A stretch of DNA of 64,000 nucleotides, taken from the NCBI GenBank assembly GCA_017744915.1, contig JAGIAH010000009.1:62001-126000 (forward strand), in the 5' to 3' direction. Shown here piece by piece: positions 52,090-59,825 of this stretch; the stretch's first letter is position 1, and every line of letters starts with the position of its first letter. The position numbers were made by a program, and so were the translations under genes. The stretch comes from Agrobacterium tumefaciens (GTDB lineage: Bacteria; Pseudomonadota; Alphaproteobacteria; Rhizobiales; Rhizobiaceae). The notes below the pieces were generated by a model that made no database searches, was not told the origin of the DNA, and worked only from the letters and a program-made list of their open reading frames with translations.

Positions 52090-53391
52090 ATGGCTGAGGT
52101 AACGAATATTCCAAATCCCGGTCATACGTCGTCGTGGTATGCCGCCTCCGCCAATGTGAAAACCGTGCGGCCCTCGCTGGAGGGGACGCTGGAAGCCGAT
52201 GTCTGCATCATCGGTGGCGGTTTCACCGGAATTTCCGCCGCGCTGGAACTCAGTGAACGTGGTTATTCCGTCATCGTTCTGGAAGGCGTGCGGGTCGGCT
52301 TCGGCGCTTCGGGCCGCAATGGTGGCCAGATCGTCAATGGCTATAGCCGTGATCTCGAAACCATCGCCCGACGTTACGGTCACGAAAAGGCGGTGAAGCT
52401 CGGAGAAATGTCGCTGGAAGGCGGCGCGATCATCCGTGGTCGCGTCGCCAAATACGGCATCGACTGCGATCTCGTCGATGGCGGTTTCTTTGCCGCCTTT
52501 ACGCCGAAGCAGATTCGCGAAATGGAGGCTCACAAAGCCCATTGGGAAAAACACGGCCATGGCGGTCTCGAAATGGTCTCCACGGCGGATGTCAGCCATT
52601 ATGTGAAGACCGACCGTTATGCCGGCGGCATGATCGACCGCTTCGGTGGCCACATCCACCCCCTCAATCTGGTGCAGGGTGAGGCCGTGGCGGCCGAACG
52701 CCTTGGAGCCCGTATATTCGAAAACTCCCGCGTCATCGCGGTGGAGCAGGGCGCCAATCCCATCGTGCGCACGGCAACGGGCAGCGTGAAGGCGAAATAT
52801 GTTCTCGTCTGCGGCAATGCCTATCTCGGCACCCTGCTGCCGGAAATCGGCGAGCGGATGATGCCGGTCTCGAGCCAGGTCATGGCGACGGAGCCGCTTG
52901 ATGCCGACTTGATCGAGGCCCTTCTGCCTGCCAATTATTGCGTCGAGGATGCCAATTACATTCTCGATTATTACCGCCGCACGTCGGATAACCGCCTGCT
53001 TTATGGCGGTGGCATCGGTTATGGTGGCAGCGACCCGGCCGACCTGACGGGTGTGATCCGGCCGAACATGCTGAAGACCTTTCCGCAACTGGAAAAGACC
53101 AGGATCGAATTCGCCTGGAGTGGTAACTTCGCGCTGACCCTGACGCGCATCCCGCATATGGGCAAGCTTTCGGATAATATCTACTTTTCACACGGCGACA
53201 GCGGCCATGGCGTGACGACCACCCATCTGCTCGGCAAGATATTGGGCGAGGCCGTTGCCGGCCACGCCGAACGTTTCGATATCTGGAGTTCGCTGCCGAA
53301 CTACCCGTTCCCCGGCGGCAAGACGTTCCGCGTGCCGCTGACCGTGCTCGGCGCATGGTGGTACGGCTTGAGAGACAAGCTGGGGCTCTAG
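52090..53391 (+). CDS. FAD-dependent oxidoreductase, PuuB/OrdL-like
   Basis: 433 residues from the ATG at 52090. The N-terminus SSWYAAS is typical of PuuB/OrdL. FAD loop: DVCIIGGGFTGISAALELSERGYSVIVLE in pattern (about residues 36-64), then GFGASGRNGGQIVNGYS. The C-terminal HGDSGHGVTTTHLLGKILGEA completes the DAO fold. It likely oxidises a gamma-glutamylated amine made by the preceding PuuA-like enzyme to the aldehyde. The stop TAG overlaps the stop of the convergent gntK (CTAG). Confidence 0.88.
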   Translation: MAEVTNIPNPGHTSSWYAASANVKTVRPSLEGTLEADVCIIGGGFTGISAALELSERGYSVIVLEGVRVGFGASGRNGGQIVNGYSRDLETIARRYGHEKAVKLGEMSLEGGAIIRGRVAKYGIDCDLVDGGFFAAFTPKQIREMEAHKAHWEKHGHGGLEMVSTADVSHYVKTDRYAGGMIDRFGGHIHPLNLVQGEAVAAERLGARIFENSRVIAVEQGANPIVRTATGSVKAKYVLVCGNAYLGTLLPEIGERMMPVSSQVMATEPLDADLIEALLPANYCVEDANYILDYYRRTSDNRLLYGGGIGYGGSDPADLTGVIRPNMLKTFPQLEKTRIEFAWSGNFALTLTRIPHMGKLSDNIYFSHGDSGHGVTTTHLLGKILGEAVAGHAERFDIWSSLPNYPFPGGKTFRVPLTVLGAWWYGLRDKLGL

Positions 53392-53897
53392 AACGTTACC
53401 GTCTTCAGGCCGGCAAGCGCGTTTGCGGTGATCTCTTCGGGTGTGGTGTCGATGCTGACGGTTACGACGCCCGGCTCGCCGGTCGGCACTTCCAGCGTGG
53501 CAAGCTGGGTCTGAAGCAGCGAGAGCGGCATGAAATGGCCCTTGCGCTCACCCATACGCCGGCTAAGCAGCTCCAGGCTGCCATCCAGATAGATGAAAAC
53601 GAGCGGACCACCGGTCGCTTCGCGAAGACGGTCGCGGTAGATTTTCTTGAGTGCGGAGCAGGAAACCACGACACCCTTACCTTCGCTACCCTTGCGCAGT
53701 TCCGCACCGATCAGGTCGAGCCACGGCCAGCGATCTTCGTCCGTCAGCGGAATGCCCTCGGACATTTTATCGACGTTGGATTTCGGGTGAAGCTTGTCGC
53801 CCTCTATGAAGGCAACGCCCAGTTTCTCAGCTACCGCTTCCGCGACCGTGGACTTGCCAGAGCCGCTCACTCCCATCACGACAATTGCCTGTGTCAC
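53388..53897 (-). CDS. gntK: Gluconokinase
   Basis: 169 residues, the usual GntK size. P-loop VVMGVSGSGKSTVAEA, then EGDKLHPKSNVDKMSEGIPLTDEDRWPWL, which is the gluconate kinase signature (about residues 32-60), CSALKKIYRDRLR, and GHFMPLSLLQTQLATLE. It phosphorylates gluconate for the Entner-Doudoroff or pentose phosphate route. The coding end overlaps that of the PuuB-like gene on the other strand by three bases, leaving no room for a terminator between them. Confidence 0.95.
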   Translation of the reverse strand: MTQAIVVMGVSGSGKSTVAEAVAEKLGVAFIEGDKLHPKSNVDKMSEGIPLTDEDRWPWLDLIGAELRKGSEGKGVVVSCSALKKIYRDRLREATGGPLVFIYLDGSLELLSRRMGERKGHFMPLSLLQTQLATLEVPTGEPGVVTVSIDTTPEEITANALAGLKTVTF

Positions 53898-53984
53898 CCG
53901 AACCTCGAATGTTTCTGTTTCGACGGTCAGCCCCTACCATGTGCGGCGGGTGGCGGGAACCTTAAATTTGGGTGGCTCCGCATG

Positions 53985-54725
53985 TCAGTGTCCGGTTTTG
54001 CGGGCTGCGGACCTTTCCAGTGCGGAAAAGCCGGCGTGAATGAGGATCGCCAGTGCTGCGACGATCAAACCTCCCTGGAGAATGAAGGCGAGATTGTTGG
54101 ATTGCAGGCCGGCGATGATCACTTCGCCGAGCGTGCGGGCGGCAACGGTCGAACCGATGGTGGCGGTGGAAAGACTGATGACCGCCGAAAGCCGGATGCC
54201 GGCGAGAATGGCCGGAAGGGCAAGCAGCAGTTCCACTTTGACCAGCCGCTGCCAGCCGGTCATGCCGCTGCCTCTGGCAGCATCCATCACCGTGGCCGGC
54301 AGGGTGGTCAGCCCGGTCAGCGTATTTTCGAACACCGGCAGAAGCGCATAAAGAAACAGGGCGACGAGCGTGGGTTTTTCGCCAAAACCCATCATCGGCA
54401 CGGCCAGTGCCAGCACCGCCACCGGGGGAAAGGTCTGGCCGATATTGACGATGCTGCGCGACAGCGGCAGGAAATCCGCCCCGAAAGGCCGGGTGACGAG
54501 AACCGCAAGCGCCCCCGCCGTGAGCGTGGCCAGTCCGGTCGCGATCGCAACGGTGGTCAGATGCGAGAGCGTCAGGGAAAAGAGATTGGCCTGCGTGTAG
54601 ATGGCTGGCGCATTGGCCTGCACGAGAGGGCGAAAGATCGGCGTGAAGATTTGCGGTGCGGCAAGAAAGATGATCAGCGCCAGTACCAGAAGGCCAAGAG
54701 AGAAAAAAGAAAAGGCGTTTTTCAT
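53985..54725 (-). CDS. Osmoprotectant-type ABC importer permease, YehW-like
   Basis: 246 residues with six helices. FENTLTGLTTLPATVMDAARGSGMTGWQRLVKVELLLALP spans the EAA loop (about residues 130-170), as in OpuCB/OpuCD and YehW. It is the last gene of a four-gene importer, overlapping the ATPase stop by four bases. With the longer permease it should form the channel for glycine betaine or another compatible solute; homologues also carry choline. Confidence 0.87.
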   Translation of the reverse strand: MKNAFSFFSLGLLVLALIIFLAAPQIFTPIFRPLVQANAPAIYTQANLFSLTLSHLTTVAIATGLATLTAGALAVLVTRPFGADFLPLSRSIVNIGQTFPPVAVLALAVPMMGFGEKPTLVALFLYALLPVFENTLTGLTTLPATVMDAARGSGMTGWQRLVKVELLLALPAILAGIRLSAVISLSTATIGSTVAARTLGEVIIAGLQSNNLAFILQGGLIVAALAILIHAGFSALERSAARKTGH

Positions 54726-55660
54726 GGGGCGCCAGTGGCACGCTGGAGGAGAACGTCACGTCGCACCAGGCCGATGGGTCGCCCATCGTCTTTTATGACA
54801 GGCAAGACATCGCAGCCCGCCCATAACATGGCCGACAGGGCATCGCGCTGGCTGGTGCTTTCGGTGAGCGGCGTACCTTCCGCACTTCCCGGCTCCACGA
54901 TGTCGGCGACGGAGAGAACCGAAAGCAGTTTGAGCGCGCGTTCGTTTTCGCCGATCATGGTGCGGACGAAATCCGTCGCCGGTTTCAGCACCAGCTCCGC
55001 CGGCGGGCAATCCTGCACGATGCGGCCCTTGTCCATCACGGCAATGCGATCCGCCAGATGGAAAGCCTCGTCCATGTCGTGCGTGACGAGGACGATGGTG
55101 ACGCCGAGCTTCTTCTGGATATCGAGAAGGTCGTTCTGGGCCTTGGCGCGGATCACCGGGTCCAGCGCGCCGAAGGGTTCGTCCATCAGAAGAATGTTCG
55201 GTTCTGCTGCCAGTGCGCGGGCCACACCGACACGCTGCTGCTGGCCGCCGGAAAGCTCATGCGGAAAACGATCCGCATAAAGTGCGGGATCAAGCTGGAA
55301 GAGTTGCATGAGTGCATCGATCTTGGCCTTTATGCGCTGGCGGTCCCAGCCGATCAGTTGCGGCACGGTCGCGATATTTTCCGCCACGGTTCGGTGCGGA
55401 AAAAGCCCATGGCCCTGAATGGCGTAGCCGATCTGACGGCGTAGTTTGAAACCCGGAATGGCGCTGACATCTTCGCCGTCGATGCGGATCGCACCGGAGG
55501 TCGGTTCCACCAGCCGGTTGATCATGCGCAGCAGGGTGGTTTTCCCCGATCCGGACGTGCCGACGATGACGGTCACGGTGCGCGGCGCAACGGTCAGTGA
55601 TACCTGATCCACAACGGCCGTATCGCCGTATCGTTTCGTGATGGTGTCGATCTCGATCAT
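54722..55660 (-). CDS. Osmoprotectant-type ABC importer ATPase with CBS domain
   Basis: 312 residues from the ATG at 55660. Walker A GTSGSGKTT, Q-loop AIQGHGLFPHRTV, signature [15 protein letters not shown], Walker B ILLMDEPFGALDPV, switch LVTHDMDEAFHL. Residues 245-312 form a single CBS domain (SVADIVEPGSAEG, then DVLPVIKDDGRPIGLVRRDVLL), a feature of OpuCA/YehX-type ATPases that senses ionic strength or nucleotides. It overlaps both neighbouring permease genes by four bases. Confidence 0.92.
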   Translation of the reverse strand: MIEIDTITKRYGDTAVVDQVSLTVAPRTVTVIVGTSGSGKTTLLRMINRLVEPTSGAIRIDGEDVSAIPGFKLRRQIGYAIQGHGLFPHRTVAENIATVPQLIGWDRQRIKAKIDALMQLFQLDPALYADRFPHELSGGQQQRVGVARALAAEPNILLMDEPFGALDPVIRAKAQNDLLDIQKKLGVTIVLVTHDMDEAFHLADRIAVMDKGRIVQDCPPAELVLKPATDFVRTMIGENERALKLLSVLSVADIVEPGSAEGTPLTESTSQRDALSAMLWAGCDVLPVIKDDGRPIGLVRRDVLLQRATGAP

Positions 55661-56823
55661 GGCTTCTGCCTTCCGCCTGCGCTGAAGAGATTGCTGTCTA
55701 TGAGGGCGTCGAGTGTGATCGCGGCGGCAAAGCCGAGGAGAACGGTCGGCACGGTGCCGAGCAACACGAGGTCCATCGCCGTCTGCCCGATGCCCTGAAA
55801 CACGAAAACACCAAAACCGCCGCCGCCGATCAGGGCGGCGATTGTCGCGAGCCCGATATTCTGCACCAGCACGATGCGAATGCCGGTGAGAATGACCGGC
55901 ATGGCGAGCGGAAATTCCACCCGCAGCAACCGCTGCACCGGCGTCATGCCAAGCCCGCGTGCCGCTTCCAAGACCGCCTGGGAAACGCCGGCAAGACCGA
56001 CCACCGTGTTGGAAACAACCGGCAGCAGCGAATAAAGAAACAGCGCCACGAAGGCCGGCGCCATGCCGATGCCGGCAATGCCGATCCTTGCTGCGCCCGG
56101 CACGGTGGCTGCAATCCATCCGAGCGGGGCGATCAGAAGGCCGAACAGGGCGATGGAGGGGATGGTCTGGACGATATTGAGACTGTTCAGAACGCCTGTC
56201 CGCAGCCGCTCGACCTTGTAACAGAGGACGCCCAGAGGAATACCCACGACGGTCGCGGCGATCAGTGAGCCGATGGCAAGCTCCACATGCCGCACGGCCT
56301 CGGTCCAGAATATGTCGGCCCGGCTGGTATATTCCTTGATGATGGAGAGGTCGTTCCAGAGGCCGCTTGCCAGCAGCGCGGAAAGTGCGGCGGTCGCCAG
56401 CAGCAACAGCAATATCCGGATGGCGGGTTTCGGCTCAAGACGTGCGATACAGTCCGTGGCGAGCAGAGCCAGCCCGGCAAAGAGCAACCAGAAACCGCTC
56501 GACGGCGAGACGCGGGCAAAACTGTTTCCTTCCGGCGTGAGAAAGGAGGCCGCCTGTCCGACAAAAACCGAGAGCGCCGCTAGACCGCCCAGTGCGGCTG
56601 CGAGCTTCAGCCGCGCGGGAAAGCGGAAAAAGGCGATGAATGCCGCAAGAAGAATGATCGCCGCAAGGAGTGTCGCGGCCGGCGATGGTAGGGCCTCGAA
56701 GATTGTTCGTGTTTCCCCCTGAACGATCCGGTTGGCGCGAAACGTCATGAAGGGCGACGCAAAAAGCGCATAAAGAAGCAGGCACGAAATCAGCACGCCC
56801 ACCTTGTCAGGCCATTTCGTCAA
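55657..56823 (-). CDS. Osmoprotectant-type ABC importer permease, YehY-like with extra membrane domain
   Basis: 388 residues. The C-terminal 210 are a standard OpuC-type permease with QAVLEAARGLGMTPVQRLLRVEFPLAMPVI in pattern as EAA loop. The N-terminal 170 are an additional hydrophobic region with four or five helices (for example LLYALFASPFMTF, ATLLAAIILLAAFIAFF, SSGFWLLFAGLALLATD), as found in E. coli YehY. Role of this part unknown. Downstream of the binding-protein gene by 84 bases. Confidence 0.9.
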   Translation of the reverse strand: MTKWPDKVGVLISCLLLYALFASPFMTFRANRIVQGETRTIFEALPSPAATLLAAIILLAAFIAFFRFPARLKLAAALGGLAALSVFVGQAASFLTPEGNSFARVSPSSGFWLLFAGLALLATDCIARLEPKPAIRILLLLLATAALSALLASGLWNDLSIIKEYTSRADIFWTEAVRHVELAIGSLIAATVVGIPLGVLCYKVERLRTGVLNSLNIVQTIPSIALFGLLIAPLGWIAATVPGAARIGIAGIGMAPAFVALFLYSLLPVVSNTVVGLAGVSQAVLEAARGLGMTPVQRLLRVEFPLAMPVILTGIRIVLVQNIGLATIAALIGGGGFGVFVFQGIGQTAMDLVLLGTVPTVLLGFAAAITLDALIDSNLFSAGGRQKP

Positions 56824-56907
56824 ATCCTGCTCCCCTGTACCCTGGGTTGGGATCGGATGATGAGACCGCTTCCGTTCTCATCCCTCCTCTTCCAGCGCCA
56901 TGAGCCA

Positions 56908-57819
56908 CTACTTGACGAAACCGTTCTTTGTCAGGAAGTCCAGCGCCACAGTCTTCGCCTGCTCGCCGCCTACCTGCACGCGGGCATTCAGATCCTGCAG
57001 GGTCGCAAGATCAAGCTTTTCGAACACGGGCTTCAGCAATTCCTCGATATTGGGGTGCTTTTTCAGAACCTCTTCGCGAATGATCGGCGCGGGCTGATAG
57101 ACCGGCTGCACATGCTTGTCGTCTTCCAGAACCACAAGACCGGAAGGGGCGATGCCGCCATCCGTGCCATAGACCATGGCGGCATTGGCATTGTTCGTCT
57201 GGTTGGCGGCAGCGGCAATCGTGGCCGCTGTGTCACCACCGGAAAGCGTGATCAGCTGATCCGGCTTCATGGTGAAACCATAGGTCGTCTGAAAGGCGGG
57301 CAGGGCGGCGGCGGAATTGACGAATTCGGAGGAGGCGGCAAGAACCACCGCGCCGCCATCGGTAACATATTTGCCGAAGTCGGAAAGCGTCTTCAGATTG
57401 TTCTTGTCGGCGACATCCTTGCGCAGCGCAATCGCCCAGGTGTTGTTGGCCGGAGATGGCGTCAGCCAGACGATCTTGTTGGCATCGTAGTCGAGCGTTT
57501 TTGCCTCTTCATACCCCTTGGTGGCGTCCTTCCAGAGCGGATCATCCGCCTTGGAGAAAAAGAAGGCGGCATTGCCGGTGTATTCCGGATAGATGTCTAT
57601 CTCACCTGCGGTGATTGCTTTTCGGACGACCGGGGTTGCGCCGAGCTGGATGCGATCCGTCGTCTCGATCTTGTTCTGGTTCAGGACAGCGAGGATGATG
57701 TTGCCGAGAACACCGCCCTCCGTGTCGATCTTCGACGACACCACCACCTGCGCCTGAGCGATGGAAACAGAAAAGGCAAGCGCAATTCCGGCGCCTGTCA
57801 ACGTCATCAAGCGGTTCAT
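56908..57819 (-). CDS. Osmoprotectant-type ABC importer binding protein, YehZ/OsmF-like
   Basis: 303 residues with a signal peptide ending SIAQAQVVV. OpuAC-type domain: VVVSSKIDTEGGVLGNIIL, DIYPEYTGNAAFFFS, and AMVYGTDGGIAPSGLVVLEDDK in pattern. Absent here are long hydrophobic repeats, so it is a free periplasmic protein rather than membrane-fused. First gene of the importer. Substrates of YehZ-like proteins are glycine betaine with low affinity or unknown compounds. Confidence 0.9.
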   Translation of the reverse strand: MNRLMTLTGAGIALAFSVSIAQAQVVVSSKIDTEGGVLGNIILAVLNQNKIETTDRIQLGATPVVRKAITAGEIDIYPEYTGNAAFFFSKADDPLWKDATKGYEEAKTLDYDANKIVWLTPSPANNTWAIALRKDVADKNNLKTLSDFGKYVTDGGAVVLAASSEFVNSAAALPAFQTTYGFTMKPDQLITLSGGDTAATIAAAANQTNNANAAMVYGTDGGIAPSGLVVLEDDKHVQPVYQPAPIIREEVLKKHPNIEELLKPVFEKLDLATLQDLNARVQVGGEQAKTVALDFLTKNGFVK

Positions 57820-57968
57820 GAATAGTCCTCCGGTGGGTCAGCCTGCCGAACAGGCGAAAGATCGCCGCCGCAATTGCGGCGGAGTATCAACGGCCGGGAG
57901 GAGAAAAGGTTGCACGCCGTCCGCATTTTCGCGTCGAGGGTCCGGCTGGCACCGAGAGCCAGCGCTCG

Positions 57969-59015
57969 TCAGGCGTCGCCGTCCCGCTTGCGGGCATCCT
58001 TACCCATGACGAGCGGCATGAGAACGGACAGGAAGAGAAGCCGGATGACGTGATGTGAGCCGACATAGGCGGTATCGGCATGCATCATCACCGCCATGGC
58101 CGCCATGGTTTCAAGACCGCCCGGCGCATAGGCGATCATGACCGCATTAAGCGGCACGCCGGTCACGCGGGAAATCAGCCAGGCAATGCTGCCGGCAATC
58201 ACCATCACGGCAATGGTGACGACGAAGCCGGCCAGAAAGCCCTTGCGGACCTCCATCAGCGAGACATTCGAAAAGCGCGTGCCGATAAGGCAGCCGATCA
58301 GCACATAGACGGGCAGGCTGAGCCATGTGGGCACGCCACCTTCGGTAAGGCCGGTAATATGCGTGCCGATGGAGATCGCAACACCACCGAGCAACAGGGC
58401 GGCGGGGAATTTCCAGCGCAGGAAAAGCCACCCGGTCAGAAGCGAGGCGGCGATGGTGAGCGCCAGCGTAAAAAGGCCCATTGGCGGGTTTGTGATCAAG
58501 GGTTCCGTACTGACCAGATCGAAATATTCGACGATCAGCGGCACGGAAAGCGTAAGCGCCAGTACCCTGACACTTTGCACGATGCTGACGGTCGCAAGGT
58601 CGCTTTTCGTCTCGGCACCGAGGCTGATGATGTAGCTGAGATGGCCGGGGGAAGCGCCGAGCATCGCCGTTGTCCGGTCGTAACCGAAACCGTAATGCAG
58701 GATCCAGTAAGCGACATAGAGCATGATCACGACGGCGACGAGGACGACGGCGAAGCTCAATGGCCATGTCTTGGCGGCGTCGATGACCGAGGGCGTTACG
58801 CTCGTTCCCATGGAAATGCCGACGACAACGAAACAGGCATTGCGGATGAAGGCGGGAACGCCAAGCCTTATGCCGGCCAATCCCGTGATCGTCACGGCAA
58901 GTGCCGGCCCGGAAAGAAACGGCGCTGGAATATTGATGAGGCTGGCAAGCAGTGCACCCATGCTGCCGACAAGCGCGGTAAGCGCAAATGTGTGGAATTC
59001 AGGCTTGATGATCAT
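57969..59015 (-). CDS. AbrB-family membrane protein (putative transporter)
   Basis: 348 residues from the ATG at 59015; a TTG at 59081 would add 22. Ten or so helices in two similar halves: LSGPALAVTITGLAGIRLGVP with ATTAMLGASPGHLSYIISLGAE in the first half, and a second copy with VMIAYAPGGLETMAAMAVMMHADTAYVGSHHVIRLL in pattern. The paired G-P-G-H/G-L-E motifs define the AbrB duplication family (once annotated as ammonia monooxygenase), probably a secondary transporter. Substrate unknown. No ribosome site could be fixed. Monocistronic. Confidence 0.8.
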   Translation of the reverse strand: MIIKPEFHTFALTALVGSMGALLASLINIPAPFLSGPALAVTITGLAGIRLGVPAFIRNACFVVVGISMGTSVTPSVIDAAKTWPLSFAVVLVAVVIMLYVAYWILHYGFGYDRTTAMLGASPGHLSYIISLGAETKSDLATVSIVQSVRVLALTLSVPLIVEYFDLVSTEPLITNPPMGLFTLALTIAASLLTGWLFLRWKFPAALLLGGVAISIGTHITGLTEGGVPTWLSLPVYVLIGCLIGTRFSNVSLMEVRKGFLAGFVVTIAVMVIAGSIAWLISRVTGVPLNAVMIAYAPGGLETMAAMAVMMHADTAYVGSHHVIRLLFLSVLMPLVMGKDARKRDGDA

Positions 59016-59121
59016 TGCGACGCTGATTGGTTGCTTGAAAAAGCTCGCGACCAAATGCGCCGCTTCGTCTCGCGGCGTCAACCTTGAGGGCTGAAAATAT
59101 TACATTTCATGAGCATTTCAT

Positions 59122-59152
59122 AAAAAAAGCCCGTGACCTGTGGCACGGGCTC
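59122..59152 (-). terminator. Terminator of rirA
   Basis: Minus strand: AGCCCGTG, an eight-base loop, CACGGGCTTTTTTT; stem arms at 59129-59136 and 59144-59151. It begins about 30 bases after the rirA stop. Confidence 0.88.
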
Positions 59153-59181
59153 TGGATGTCGCCGTTTGGGCAACGAAAAGG

Positions 59182-59652
59182 TCAGGCAGCCGGAAGTGCG
59201 GCAACCTTCGGCATTTCCGTATCGAGCCCAAGCAGGAAGTTGATCTGCGGGCGCGCCTTGACGAGATCATCGATCGAATATTCCGTCAGCACGTCGAAGA
59301 AGGCATTCAGCGCCTTGCGCAGCGCTGAATTCAGGCCGCAGCTGTCCACGAGCGGACATTCAACAGCGCCGTCCTCAAAGCACTCAGCCATGGCGAAGCT
59401 GTCTTCCGTCACCCGCACGACGTCGAACAGGCTGATCTTGTCGGCAGGCTTGCCAAGGCGCACGCCGCCATTGCGGCCGCGCACGGTTTCGACGAGGCCC
59501 GCCTTGTTGAGCGGCTGCAGGATCTTGAACAGGAACAGCTCAGATACGCCATAGGCCCTGGCAATCTCTGGAATGCGGCTCAGCTTGCCTTCATTCGCAG
59601 CGCAATACATCAACATGCGAACGGCATAGTTGGTCTGTTTGGTCAAACGCAT
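59182..59652 (-). CDS. rirA: Rhizobial iron regulator, Rrf2 family
   Basis: 156 residues. Winged helix: MRLTKQTNYAVRMLMYCAAN, then SRIPEIARAYGVSELFLFKIL and VRGRNGGVRLGKP. The three Fe-S cysteines of RirA are at 91, 99 and 105 (ECFEDGAVECPLVDSCG). In iron-replete cells RirA represses iron-uptake genes; it senses iron and cluster status. ATG preceded by TTAGGAG. Upstream lies an ICE-like palindrome suggesting control by Irr, and the gene is divergent from a ferric-iron binding protein. Confidence 0.96.
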   Translation of the reverse strand: MRLTKQTNYAVRMLMYCAANEGKLSRIPEIARAYGVSELFLFKILQPLNKAGLVETVRGRNGGVRLGKPADKISLFDVVRVTEDSFAMAECFEDGAVECPLVDSCGLNSALRKALNAFFDVLTEYSIDDLVKARPQINFLLGLDTEMPKVAALPAA

Positions 59653-59693
59653 GCTGGTCTCCTAACTCTCAATGTGGAGTTATATAGTCTCTT

Positions 59694-59724
59694 TTTCAGT
59701 TTAGAACAATTCCAGAAACTGAAA
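59694..59724. promoter_or_regulatory. ICE-like Irr site upstream of rirA
   Basis: The core TTTAGAACAATTCCAGAA (59700-59717) is close to the Irr iron-control element pattern TTTAGAA-N3-TTCTAAA. It lies within a longer inverted repeat in which TTTCAGTTT (59694-59702) faces AAACTGAAA (59716-59724). The site is 42 bases upstream of the rirA ATG. Irr repression of rirA is established in Agrobacterium tumefaciens, so the position fits. Confidence 0.7.
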
Positions 59725-59781
59725 AAACTGGCACCCATTCGATATTTCTCGAACCGCCTTGTTGACCGTCCCGATGATTCA

Positions 59782-59796
59782 TGAACAAACAAGTCA
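59782..59796. promoter_or_regulatory. IRO-like RirA site upstream of the ferric-binding protein
   Basis: TGA-ACAAACAAG-TCA matches the TGA-N9-TCA iron-responsive operator recognised by RirA. It lies 30 bases before the ATG of the ferric-iron binding protein, where a bound repressor would block the transcript. The motif is short and can occur by chance; the gene function and neighbouring rirA raise its credibility. Confidence 0.5.
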
Positions 59797-59825
59797 AGAA
59801 TCGGAATGTAATGGAGGCATTCATA

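Noticed and set aside
53355..55280. 641-residue plus-strand frame spanning gntK and the YehW-like permease
   Set aside because: Shadow of three recognised minus-strand genes (gntK, YehW-like, and part of the ATPase); composition is Gly/Arg/His-rich with no motif.
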